A DNA stretch of 64,000 nucleotides from Paenibacillus sp. SYP-B3998 (GTDB taxonomy: Bacteria > Bacillota > Bacilli > Paenibacillales > NBRC-103111), in contig NZ_JAAIKC010000001.1 of assembly GCF_010820665.1 (NCBI RefSeq), positions 496,001-560,000 of the forward strand, given 5' to 3'. The position numbers were made by a program, and so were the translations under genes. Every line of letters starts with the position of its first letter. The stretch's first letter is position 1. Below, piece after piece: positions 56,179-63,424 of this stretch. The notes under the pieces were generated by a model, which was not told the origin of the DNA, did no database searches, and worked only from the letters and a program-made list of their open reading frames with translations.

Positions 56179-56955
56179 TCAAATTTTCTCTGGAACTAAT
56201 TGAAGTATTTCCAAAATCTCCAAGCGATATTGGAAAAATTGTTTACTATTGCGTATGCGGGGTTTGAGGAGATGAATGTTCACAATTTCTTTGATTTCTG
56301 CAGGACGCGGTGTCATGACAATGACACGGTCGCTTAGGTATATGGCTTCGTCGATGTCGTGTGTGACGAGAACCATCGTTGTTCCGCGTTCGCGCCAGAT
56401 GCGCAAAATTTCATCCTGTAGATTCATGCGCGTGAAGGCATCAAGTGCGCCAAGCGGTTCGTCAAGCAAAAGCACCTTCGGATGGTTCACCAAAGCGCGT
56501 GCCAGAGCAGCGCGTTGTGCCATACCCCCAGATAGCATATGTGGATAAACGTTCTCGAAGCCTTTCAAGCCGACTAGATCGATATAGGCATCGACCTCAT
56601 GTTTTTGCTGCTTTAGAATACCGCGAGCATCCAGGCCGCTGGCCACGTTATCCCACACATTTTTCCACGGAAATAAAGTAGGGTCCTGGAAGACCAACCC
56701 CCTTGAATAGTGGGTGCCGTTAATGACTTCGCCATCCAAAGAGACCGTCCCTGATGTTGGCTGATCGAGGCCGGCAATGAGCCGCAGCAGTGTGGATTTG
56801 CCGCAGCCGCTGGGGCCGATTAGGGTTACAAATTCGCCCGCTTTGATTTTCAAATTCACGCCGCTGAGCGCAGTGAGGTCGGCTCCTTCGTTATTTTGAA
56901 AGACGCGACTCACTTTACGAATAGAAATACTGCCTCTTTCTGTGGCTGCTACCAT
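56179..56955 (-). CDS. ABC importer ATPase (SsuB/TauB/NrtD type)
   Basis: 258 residues; Walker A GPSGCGKSTLLRL, Q loop VFQDPTLFPWKNVWDNV, signature LSGGMAQRAALARAL, Walker B VLLLDEPLGALD, and VLVTHDIDEAIYLSDRV. These match the nitrate/sulfonate/taurine class. It overlaps the permease gene by seven bases. The binding protein is encoded divergently at 58370. Confidence 0.9.
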   Translation of the reverse strand: MVAATERGSISIRKVSRVFQNNEGADLTALSGVNLKIKAGEFVTLIGPSGCGKSTLLRLIAGLDQPTSGTVSLDGEVINGTHYSRGLVFQDPTLFPWKNVWDNVASGLDARGILKQQKHEVDAYIDLVGLKGFENVYPHMLSGGMAQRAALARALVNHPKVLLLDEPLGALDAFTRMNLQDEILRIWRERGTTMVLVTHDIDEAIYLSDRVIVMTPRPAEIKEIVNIHLLKPRIRNSKQFFQYRLEILEILQLVPEKI

Positions 56956-57950
56956 TTGATCAGCCCCTTTTGCCAGATCAATACTTTGTCCTTCACTTTA
57001 AAAAGTAGAGTAATGATTCCTGAGAATAGAAGAGCCATTATGAATAAAGCAGCATACACCTTATAATATTCGCCCCAGCCTTGCGCCCAAGTGATATAGA
57101 ATCCGAGCCCCGCCTTAACGCCAAGCATTTCAGCGACAATTAAGGTAACGAAGGAAGTTCCGGTTCCCATAAATAAGCCAATGAAAATTTGCGGAAAAGC
57201 AGCAGGTATCGCCACTTTCCTAATCAAGTACGGCTCCGTCGCTCCCAGCGTCTTAGCAACTTCGAATAAGGACTTATTCACATTCGAAATTCCTGTCCAT
57301 GTCATAACGGTGACTGGAAACCATGCGGCAAGGACAAGTAAGAAGACGCTAGCTGAGAAGCTCGTAGGGAAAATGACAAGTACGATAGGAATCCAAGCCG
57401 TAGAGGGTATCGGGCCCAGGATTCGGATAAAGGGATTGACCCAATAACGGAATTGTTGGTACCATCCCATTAGAATGCCAGTCGCGAGGCCTAATAGGGT
57501 ACCGATCGTATAACCAAGAACAAGCAGTCTTAGCGAGTAAGCGGTGCTGATGGCAAGACTGTCGAATTCGCTGATGAGCGCATCGAGCACTTTGATTTGT
57601 GAGGGGAAATAGGGCATTGGCAGCAGGCCCCACTTTTGGGTAAGGAGCTCCCAGAGCACGAAGAGAAAGAAGCTAAGTGAAGCAAGCGGAGCGTGTTCTC
57701 CCAGCTTTTGTTTCACCTTAGATTTCCATACCGCAAGGGTGAGCCATACCGCGTAATAGGCTGCAAGTATAAGCAAAATAGACGCATAGGTTGTGTTGGA
57801 AGCTACGATTTGACGGTTGGGGATCAACAGGTGAACACTGAGAGATAGTAGAAGCACAAGGAGCGGGAGCCCGTGTTTCGAAATGACAGTCTGAACCCAG
57901 CGGGATGAGCGAACACCTCGATTGAGTATCAGTGGTTCGGCAGTTTCCAT
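56949..57950 (-). CDS. ABC importer permease (SsuC/TauC/NrtB type)
   Basis: 333 residues with an N-terminal extension, three early helices (to about residue 125) and the BPD permease domain with AKTLGATEPYLIRKVAIPAAFPQI as EAA loop. The extra N-terminal helices make it longer than the usual 250-280 residues. AAGGAGGTCAC lies upstream, after the leader hairpin at 57975-58013. The substrate is undetermined. Confidence 0.85.
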   Translation of the reverse strand: METAEPLILNRGVRSSRWVQTVISKHGLPLLVLLLSLSVHLLIPNRQIVASNTTYASILLILAAYYAVWLTLAVWKSKVKQKLGEHAPLASLSFFLFVLWELLTQKWGLLPMPYFPSQIKVLDALISEFDSLAISTAYSLRLLVLGYTIGTLLGLATGILMGWYQQFRYWVNPFIRILGPIPSTAWIPIVLVIFPTSFSASVFLLVLAAWFPVTVMTWTGISNVNKSLFEVAKTLGATEPYLIRKVAIPAAFPQIFIGLFMGTGTSFVTLIVAEMLGVKAGLGFYITWAQGWGEYYKVYAALFIMALLFSGIITLLFKVKDKVLIWQKGLIKW

Positions 57951-57974
57951 AAATGCTTGTGACCTCCTTTATTA

Positions 57975-58023
57975 AAATAAAAAAACACAAACCGCTAAGG
58001 ACGGTTTGTGTTTCCAGTGAACT
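57975..58023 (-). terminator. Leader terminator upstream of the ABC permease gene, with shared 14-base element
   Basis: Read on the minus strand: AGTTCACTGGAAAC, then a perfect 12-bp stem AAACACAAACCG/CGGTTTGTGTTT with a 7-base loop, then a run of Ts. It lies about 25-60 bases after the predicted start and before the ribosome site, so it should stop transcripts unless something prevents it. Confidence 0.75.
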
Positions 58024-58065
58024 AGTGAACACGATATATACAATTATTACCATTAAATTAATACG

Positions 58066-58094
58066 AATTTATCATTAGTTCGAAATTCTGTCAA
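58066..58094 (-). promoter_or_regulatory. Minus-strand promoter of the ABC ATPase/permease operon
   Basis: TTGACA (58089-58094, complement), 17 bases, TAAATT (58066-58071, complement). Its -35 is 26 bases from the -35 of the divergent promoter. Confidence 0.75.
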
Positions 58095-58120
58095 CCGATT
58101 ATTTTTATGAAGTTAAAGTA

Positions 58121-58149
58121 TTGACAGCAAGCGAATGTATACATAGAAT
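58121..58149 (+). promoter_or_regulatory. Plus-strand promoter of the binding-protein gene
   Basis: Perfect -35 TTGACA, 17-base spacer, TAGAAT. The transcript would start at about 58156, leaving a leader of about 215 bases. Confidence 0.8.
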
Positions 58150-58204
58150 AAGTACCATATATTGCCACTTTAAATACCATTGGATTACTAGGAATTGGTT
58201 GACC

Positions 58205-58265
58205 AGTTCGCTGGAAACTAAATTCTTTCCTCTCATAAATGGGGAAAAGGATTTAGTTTTTTTGC
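58205..58265 (+). terminator. Leader terminator upstream of the binding-protein gene, with shared 14-base element
   Basis: AGTTCGCTGGAAAC (58205-58218) leads into a stem AAACTAAAT..CTTTCC paired with GGAAAAGGATTTAGTTT, followed by seven Ts. It is the counterpart of the minus-strand leader at 57975-58023. CCAGTTCGCTGG within it can itself fold and may take part in an alternative structure. Confidence 0.75.
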
Positions 58266-58369
58266 GTTTCTATGAAAATAATAAGGAGAGGAAGCCTATA
58301 AACTGTTCGTAACCAACAAGGTGCCAGATTGAAAATCGATCAAAATTGGAAAGGTAGGATACAGGGGAA

Positions 58370-59461
58370 ATGGAAAATATGTCCATGGCGAAAAGAACGG
58401 TTTCTGGAGCAGCATCTGCTTTTATCATGATTCATTTGTTAACAGCCTGTGCGACGGATTCGTCGCAGAATACGGCAACTCCTCAGGCAAGTCAAGCGCC
58501 CTCAGATTTGGCGGGCAGCACAGCGACTAAACCTTCCGGTGTTCAAACGACAAGCTTCAAAACAGGCAAAAAAATAACGGTTGCCTACTCAAGCAGTACC
58601 TGTGAAGCTCCGACTTTTGTAGCCTGGAAGAAAGGTTTTTTTGAAGCGGAAGGCTTGGAGCCAGTTATGGAAAAGATGGACTTCAATACACTGAAAAATG
58701 GGATTGCTACTGGCAAGGTAGATGCCACGCAGGGCAATTTCTCCTGGTTTAAGCCTGCTGAACAAGGGTTAGATGTGAAGCTTACCGGAGGTCTTCATGC
58801 GGGTTGTATTCAAGCAGTGGCCCCTGCCCATTCAGGTATTACCGCAGTCAAAGATTTGAAGGGCAAGATCATCGGTGTAGATGCCATCGGCGGGGGCCCT
58901 ATGATTACACTCTCGATCGAGCTGAAAAAGCTGGGTATTGATCCGAAGAAGGACGTTCAATGGAGAGTGTACCCGTCCGATCAGTTGGTTACGGCTGCGG
59001 AGAAAAAAGAAATCGATGCCTTCATCGTGTGGGATCCAGCCGCTCAAAAGTCGATTGATGAGAACAAGTATGTGCGCATTTTAAGCAACGCCCACGACGA
59101 GCCATATAAATCAGGCTATTGCTGTTATTCCTTCGTCAGTGGCGAGCTGGCGAAGAAAGATCCTGAAAAAGCAGCCGCCTATACACGCGCTATTTTGAAA
59201 GCAGCGGAGTGGGTGGGCACACACCAAACCGAAGCTGCTCAGCTGGAAGTGGACTATAAGCTAGTTGGCGCGGATTTGGCGACCAATGAGAAGCTTTTGA
59301 AAGATTACTACTGGAGACCAAGCGTGAATACAGCCGTAGAAAACGCTAAATTTTTTATTGGTGCACAGAAGGAACAAGGGGTATTAGATGCTTCCACGGA
59401 TGAAGAGGTGTTGGCTGATCGCCTGATCTTTAAAGCCATCCCTGAATTTAATGGGAGATGA
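58370..59461 (+). CDS. ABC importer substrate-binding lipoprotein (NMT1/SsuA-like)
   Basis: 363 residues; GGGGA lies just upstream, and ATG 58379 or 58385 may be the true start. Lipobox LLTAC anchors it. The fold is NMT1/SsuA-like (VAWKKGFFEAEGLEPVM, GIATGKVDATQGNFSWF, DLKGKIIGVDAIGGGPM, AFIVWDPAAQKSI). Unusual are four further cysteines in the mature protein (STCEAP, HAGCIQ, GYCCYS), rare in exported Gram-positive proteins. They may bind a metal or thiol ligand, or need the neighbouring thioredoxin-like proteins. It is encoded divergently from its permease and ATPase. Confidence 0.82.
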   Translation: MENMSMAKRTVSGAASAFIMIHLLTACATDSSQNTATPQASQAPSDLAGSTATKPSGVQTTSFKTGKKITVAYSSSTCEAPTFVAWKKGFFEAEGLEPVMEKMDFNTLKNGIATGKVDATQGNFSWFKPAEQGLDVKLTGGLHAGCIQAVAPAHSGITAVKDLKGKIIGVDAIGGGPMITLSIELKKLGIDPKKDVQWRVYPSDQLVTAAEKKEIDAFIVWDPAAQKSIDENKYVRILSNAHDEPYKSGYCCYSFVSGELAKKDPEKAAAYTRAILKAAEWVGTHQTEAAQLEVDYKLVGADLATNEKLLKDYYWRPSVNTAVENAKFFIGAQKEQGVLDASTDEEVLADRLIFKAIPEFNGR

Positions 59462-59488
59462 TGAAAGTGCCAGTTAGGAGGATTGGAC

Positions 59489-59686
59489 GTGAAGAAATAC
59501 AAATACACGCTCGTGGTCGCAGTTTTGATTACAATCGCTGCCTTATATCGATATATTCCACATTTGGTGCTTGCCAAGGAGTCAGCTACGACAATTACCC
59601 CCCTTTCGGAAACTACGGTCGATATTCCCTTCTGTCATATCCCAGATGATGGTAGTCCTATCGTAGTGCCGGAGCAAAAGAAATGA
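59489..59686 (+). CDS. Small single-helix exported protein next to the binding protein
   Basis: 65 residues from GTG 59489 (AGGAGG at 59476-59481; a TTG at 59483 is too close). One N-terminal membrane helix (YTLVVAVLITIAALYRYI) is followed by a short outer tail with one Cys (DIPFCHIPDD). No family is recognised. It probably shares the transcript of the binding protein and is followed by a terminator. Confidence 0.55.
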   Translation: MKKYKYTLVVAVLITIAALYRYIPHLVLAKESATTITPLSETTVDIPFCHIPDDGSPIVVPEQKK

Positions 59687-59702
59687 TTGAAAAAGCCGCA
59701 AG

Positions 59703-59742
59703 CATAGGGACAGTTACTCCATGGGGAGTGCTGCCCTTTTTT
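59703..59742 (+). terminator. Rho-independent terminator after the small exported protein
   Basis: The stem GGGACAGTTACTCC/GGAGTGCTGCCC (one or two mismatches) is followed by TTTTTT. Confidence 0.75.
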
Positions 59743-59817
59743 GTTTGGTTTCTAGAGCGACAAGCAGGGATATTTAGGAATTTATTGAATTAGTGGATGG
59801 GGGGAGCTAAACGGATC

Positions 59818-59946
59818 GTGAATATTTCTTGGAATGATGCAATTTCCTTCTGTAATCTACTTTCTCAGAAAGCTGGATTGAAAGAGTGTTATTCTATAAG
59901 TAATCATAGTGAATATACCATCTGTGATGGGGAATCAGACGGGTAG
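59818..59946 (+). pseudogene. Fragment of a formylglycine-generating-enzyme/sulfatase-modifying domain
   Basis: The 42 residues VNISWNDAISFCNLLSQKAG and on to CDGESDG closely follow the 'PV.nVSW.dA..fCnWLS.k.gL..cY' stretch of FGE-sulfatase (SUMF1) proteins. Both ends of the domain are missing and the frame stops just where 'YRLPTEAEWE' would be expected. It marks decayed accessory DNA. Confidence 0.6.
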
Positions 59947-59989
59947 GACGAAATGAGTGACTATTTTTTTTGGGAGTTGAGCTACTTAA

Positions 59990-60493
59990 ATGTTTCGAAA
60001 AAAAATTGCAATTATGATTTCAATCATAATTTTAGGTGTGGTAGCAGTTACGATCTTTAATAACGTTCAGAGTAAAGATACAATGGACTTAGTTATACCA
60101 TTAAAGGATTTGGGAGGAAACGAAGAGCGCATTATTTTTAGAGATAAGCCAACAGCTATTCTTTTCTTCACTTCATGGTGTCCGTACTGTAAGGAAGATG
60201 CTCCTAAAATTGTATCTGTTTATGAAAAGTATAAGAATGAAATTAATTTATATGGTGTTAATCTGATCAATCGAGATGATCGTGATGAAGTGGATAAATA
60301 TGTCCATAAATATAAGATTGGTTATCCAATACTACTGGATGAGGATAGCATCTTATATAAAAAATACGGATCGCCGGGATTTCCTACCCTTGTTTTTTTT
60401 GATAAAAATGGGAAAGAAACGAAAAGGATTGTTGGTTCTACAGATCAAAATATAATTGATGCACAATTTAGAAGATCGTTGATCAATTTTTGA
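59990..60493 (+). CDS. Second TlpA/ResA-type thioredoxin-like protein
   Basis: 167 residues: one N-terminal membrane anchor (IAIMISIIILGVVAVTIF), then a thioredoxin fold with active site FFTSWCPYCKEDAPK and cis-Pro loop FPTLVFFDKNGKE. The CPYC site differs from CGPC in the protein at 55171 and is expected to be more oxidising. GGGAG lies 8-12 bases before the ATG. Base composition is clearly more AT-rich than the genes before 59686, so it belongs to the accessory tail. Confidence 0.8.
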   Translation: MFRKKIAIMISIIILGVVAVTIFNNVQSKDTMDLVIPLKDLGGNEERIIFRDKPTAILFFTSWCPYCKEDAPKIVSVYEKYKNEINLYGVNLINRDDRDEVDKYVHKYKIGYPILLDEDSILYKKYGSPGFPTLVFFDKNGKETKRIVGSTDQNIIDAQFRRSLINF

Positions 60494-60535
60494 GCAAGGT
60501 TAAAATCACAACATGAGAAGGGTTGCAGATTATAA

Positions 60536-60739
60536 ATGATTGATTCGATTAATCTTTCCATTGGTAGTACTTATATAGTTGCACCAGACAATCCAAGAAA
60601 AACGAAAAATCGAGGTAGGAAATGCACGATTCTGTCTTTCGATGTCAAGGATGATCAATTGACTATTATGGTCGTTTTTCATGATACAAATCGTGGGGCT
60701 TGTTTAGCGTTTAGTGATTTAAAGCCAATTACTAAATAA
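60536..60739 (+). CDS. Small uncharacterised protein
   Basis: 67 residues, beta-rich by appearance (TYIVAPDNPRKTKNRGRKC, TIMVVFHDTNRGACLAFSDL). GAAGGG lies upstream. It resembles short SH3-barrel-like proteins found in mobile regions, but no family can be named. Confidence 0.5.
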   Translation: MIDSINLSIGSTYIVAPDNPRKTKNRGRKCTILSFDVKDDQLTIMVVFHDTNRGACLAFSDLKPITK

Positions 60740-60757
60740 AATAAATATTTCAGCCGT

Positions 60758-60874
60758 ATGGAAGCAGCTTGGATAGCAGGTATTGGCGTGCTTGGTGGGT
60801 CGGCATTAGCCCGAGGTCTAAACGATTATTCTTACGCGGCAGAGCACGCAATTGGACTAAGAATGGGAAGTTGA
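60758..60874 (+). pseudogene. Possible C-terminal scrap of a secreted or toxin protein
   Basis: 38 residues (MEAAWIAGIGVLGGSALARG...AAEHAIGLRMGS) with no ribosome site. The small-residue-rich helix suits the tail of a polymorphic-toxin or prophage protein. The assignment is weak. Confidence 0.25.
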
Positions 60875-60892
60875 GAATAAATAAGACCGCTA

Positions 60893-61090
60893 TTATGCGG
60901 TCTCAAGTAACTCAACAAAAAAGATGCTGGTTTTAATGATTTTATTAGTACTATCGAGTTTTACATAGATCCATTCGTTTGTTCTACTCGTAATCGTGCC
61001 TTTTCCTTCACGTGCTATAACCCTTGTTTCATTTAGTTTGACTGAAAATGGATACTGTGATGATTGACTACGAAGTATTTTTCGTGGCAT
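60893..61090 (-). CDS. Small uncharacterised protein
   Basis: 65 residues from ATG 61090 (AAAGGATGG upstream on this strand); ATG 61099 is an alternative. The sequence (KLNETRVIAREGKGTITSRT, EWIYVKLDSTNKIIKTSIF) suggests a small beta barrel. A hairpin GACCGC/GCGGTC at 60885-60903 follows. No family is recognised. Confidence 0.45.
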   Translation of the reverse strand: MPRKILRSQSSQYPFSVKLNETRVIAREGKGTITSRTNEWIYVKLDSTNKIIKTSIFFVELLETA

Positions 61091-61195
61091 GCAAACCATC
61101 CTTTACTCTATAATTTTATATAAGAGTATACCATCTGTTGCAATAATAAACTGTTAAAAAAGACACAGAAATATACGTATATATAATAAAGTTGG

Positions 61196-61222
61196 ATAGA
61201 AGTCCATAAAAAGCCGTTATAA
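61196..61222. repeat. Perfect palindrome
   Basis: AAAGCCGTTATAACGGCTTT is its own complement. It could be a hairpin terminator arm or a protein site. Confidence 0.5.
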
Positions 61223-61312
61223 CGGCTTTATGGAAGCTACGGAATGAGATGCACTGACTCAGTACGCAAAGCACTGACACGATACATGGGGATTAGACCC
61301 AATAACATTTGA
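61223..61312 (+). pseudogene. Possible toxin C-terminal remnant
   Basis: An open stretch reads RLYGSYGMRCTDSVRKALTR and then YMGIRPNNI before the stop. The pattern Y-x-x-x-C-(S/T)-x-x-V-x-x-A-L...G-I is like the end of papain-like or NlpC-type toxin domains ('NLFTNNCSqFVrdAL..GI'). It lies 50 bases before an immunity-type gene, the usual toxin-immunity order. It is a suggestion only. Confidence 0.3.
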
Positions 61313-61363
61313 TGAAACACGGATTTTATTATTATCTATCTAATTAAAAGGGAGCTGCTTCAA

Positions 61364-62500
61364 ATAAACTTATATTACACAGGTGTTTGCCAACTGTTAG
61401 ACGATAATAAAACAAGAGTAAAATCTGGATACTACATCAAAACCGATGACGGACGAATTGTATATACAGATAATGTTCCATTAGATGTTCGATTGGTAAC
61501 ATTTCAAGAGCTGGAAGATGCATTGTTTAAAGGCTGCAAGTATGTCATTAATGAATTTGCAAATTCAGAGAATAACAAAGATGTCTATGCTTTCAATCTG
61601 TATGCGGATGAGCATAACAGTTTTTATATTTACATAAACACAGAAGATTCATTTAGAAATTATGTAGATAGACATTATTCGAGCTATTCCGAAAAGAGGA
61701 AACAAGAAGTTAAATATAATCAAGGTGATTTTACGTATCAACTGTATCCAAGCGATATGGGGATAAGCCAAGAAATCATCGAGGAATGTGAAGAGATTGC
61801 AAGTGATGTACAGGATGTAGATCATTTAGAAGATTTGTCGGATAAAGACATACCAGTAATCGCATATGAAAAAAGGATTTTCAATGATGGATTTTTCCTT
61901 GCTGCATTAAATGCAACAAAGAGGCTGGGCACAACATCTGAATTGAACAGCTTAGATAAATCAAATAACTTTATTTATTATGCAGCAACAGGGAATGACT
62001 ATGTCGATTACAGCTTAATGATGAGAAAAACAATAGAACCAGATTTGTTTTATACCTGTTTTCCTGAGCTTAAAGACAAAGACAAGCAATTTGAAATTCA
62101 CTTAGACAGTATTAATCGTAAGAATGTAAAGGAAATTTTAAATTATTGGGAAGAAGCACTTCAAGGTGAATTTAATGAAGGATCTCCTTATAAGTACATC
62201 AAAACAGAGTATCAAGTATTTGAAAAATTAGGAAAAATAGGCAGAGATCTAGCGATAGAATGCATTTCTAGGCTATCAGTAGTGATAAATGAGGATTTGA
62301 ATAACCAAAGTAATCGAAACAAGGTTGAAATATATTTAAAATCATTGGAGTTTCTTGAAATGGATGAAGATTTACGATCAAAGATCAGCGATTTAGAAAA
62401 ATTAGTTGACATAGCTTGTTATGATGATTTTTTGAAGGACTTCATGATTGGTGTCCACAAAAATATGAGTGCGCTTCTTGAAAATAAATCATTGAATTAG
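61364..62500 (+). CDS. DUF4303-like immunity-type protein, with a possible non-standard ATA start
   Basis: The conventional start is TTG 61493 (335 residues), but that codon has no ribosome site. The protein-like frame continues upstream to ATA 61364 (reading NLYYTGVCQLLDDNKTRVKS), with AGGGAG at 61348-61353 correctly spaced for it. The protein (378 residues if so) resembles DUF4303 proteins, common as immunity genes in polymorphic-toxin loci (DVYAFNLYADEHNSFYIYIN, then the helical C-terminal half). It is AT-rich and acidic and has no signal peptide. Confidence 0.55.
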   Translation: MNLYYTGVCQLLDDNKTRVKSGYYIKTDDGRIVYTDNVPLDVRLVTFQELEDALFKGCKYVINEFANSENNKDVYAFNLYADEHNSFYIYINTEDSFRNYVDRHYSSYSEKRKQEVKYNQGDFTYQLYPSDMGISQEIIEECEEIASDVQDVDHLEDLSDKDIPVIAYEKRIFNDGFFLAALNATKRLGTTSELNSLDKSNNFIYYAATGNDYVDYSLMMRKTIEPDLFYTCFPELKDKDKQFEIHLDSINRKNVKEILNYWEEALQGEFNEGSPYKYIKTEYQVFEKLGKIGRDLAIECISRLSVVINEDLNNQSNRNKVEIYLKSLEFLEMDEDLRSKISDLEKLVDIACYDDFLKDFMIGVHKNMSALLENKSLN

Positions 62501-62778
62501 GGACATGCGCTAAATACCCGACCTTTAATTTTTACGAGGATTCAATTCCTAGTTCTGATACAGGTACTGGTACAAGCATGACAAGTTGATTATAGATAAT
62601 AGGCTGAGTGCTTTTTCAAATGTATTTGAAACAATTGAAAAAGCATTATTTCAATGCTATGAGCAACACACAATACGATTGTTTGTTGTTCCTTTTAGGT
62701 TCTTGTGCCTCAGAAAATGATAAGTAATACATTAAAACATGGATTTCATTTACAGTTTATACATGGAGATGCTTTATA
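62501..62778. other. Intergenic region in the accessory tail
   Basis: No full gene. A short open stretch at 62492-62592 (YPTFNFYEDSIPSSDTGTGT) may be the end of a lost protein. An imperfect inverted repeat (AAAAGCATT and complement, about 62610-62655) is the only other structure seen. Confidence 0.25.
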
Positions 62779-63195
62779 ATGCTTCCTATTTACGGCAAGA
62801 TCGCAATGTTATTAATGTTTTTAATCATTATCCCTGGGGCTGGGGTAGCTATTTATTTTGGTTCTGTTAAAAAAAATGAGAGTAAAATGGTTGCTTCTAT
62901 CGTCATGACTATTGTCCCCTGTATACCATTAGCAATCATGTTGATTACCGCAGCTAACCAAAAGAGCGGTAATGAAATTGAGACTCAAATAAAATCACTA
63001 GGTGGAACGCTTGTCTCTGTTCAGAAAGTAAAGTCTAATGAGACACCATTTATACCAGTTCCTAAGACATTCGGTGAACATTATAAGATTCAATATAAAT
63101 TGAGCGGACAGATACGTGTAGCTTGGTTTCGGAGTGAGAAAGCATTAATTCAATCTCCTGAACCTGTTTTTGAGGAAAAGTGGATACTGCAATAA
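62779..63195 (+). CDS. Two-helix membrane protein with a soluble tail, uncharacterised
   Basis: 138 residues; hydrophobic segments at about 8-28 and 39-58, then an outer or cytoplasmic tail of 80 residues (GGTLVSVQKVKSNETPFIPV, KIQYKLSGQIRVAWFRSEKA). GGAGATG lies upstream. The tail is like small DUF3139-type or toxin-locus membrane proteins, but no firm family can be given. Confidence 0.55.
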   Translation: MLPIYGKIAMLLMFLIIIPGAGVAIYFGSVKKNESKMVASIVMTIVPCIPLAIMLITAANQKSGNEIETQIKSLGGTLVSVQKVKSNETPFIPVPKTFGEHYKIQYKLSGQIRVAWFRSEKALIQSPEPVFEEKWILQ

Positions 63196-63374
63196 TTAAC
63201 GGGATGAATGGGTGTATCAACCTTCATAGGCCCAATACATGCGTTACTTTAATCAAGTATGCAATTGAGAATGGATGGGATTACAAGCAGGAAAAAAGAA
63301 TGATGAGTATCGAACAAGGCGATTTCCTTATTGAATTGATAGAACATATTGTAAATCGGATGTGTCCAAAGTGA
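63180..63374 (+). pseudogene. Fragment of an immunity-like protein C-terminus
   Basis: 64 residues from GTG 63180, overlapping the previous gene. The stretch RPNTCVTLIKYAIENGWDYK is like the end of small SMI1/WGR-locus proteins ('ItPk.V..LI.yAi.nGWdp'). No ribosome site suits it, so it is probably the remains of a longer gene. Confidence 0.4.
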
Positions 63375-63424
63375 CATGAAATGTGAATTAGGATTGTCAT
63401 TTTGTTTTAAATGGAGGAATTGGA

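Noticed and set aside
57975..58265. TPP, SAM or T-box riboswitch in the ABC-importer leaders
   Set aside because: None of the conserved cores of these RNAs could be found on either strand; only the hairpins and the shared 14-base element are visible.
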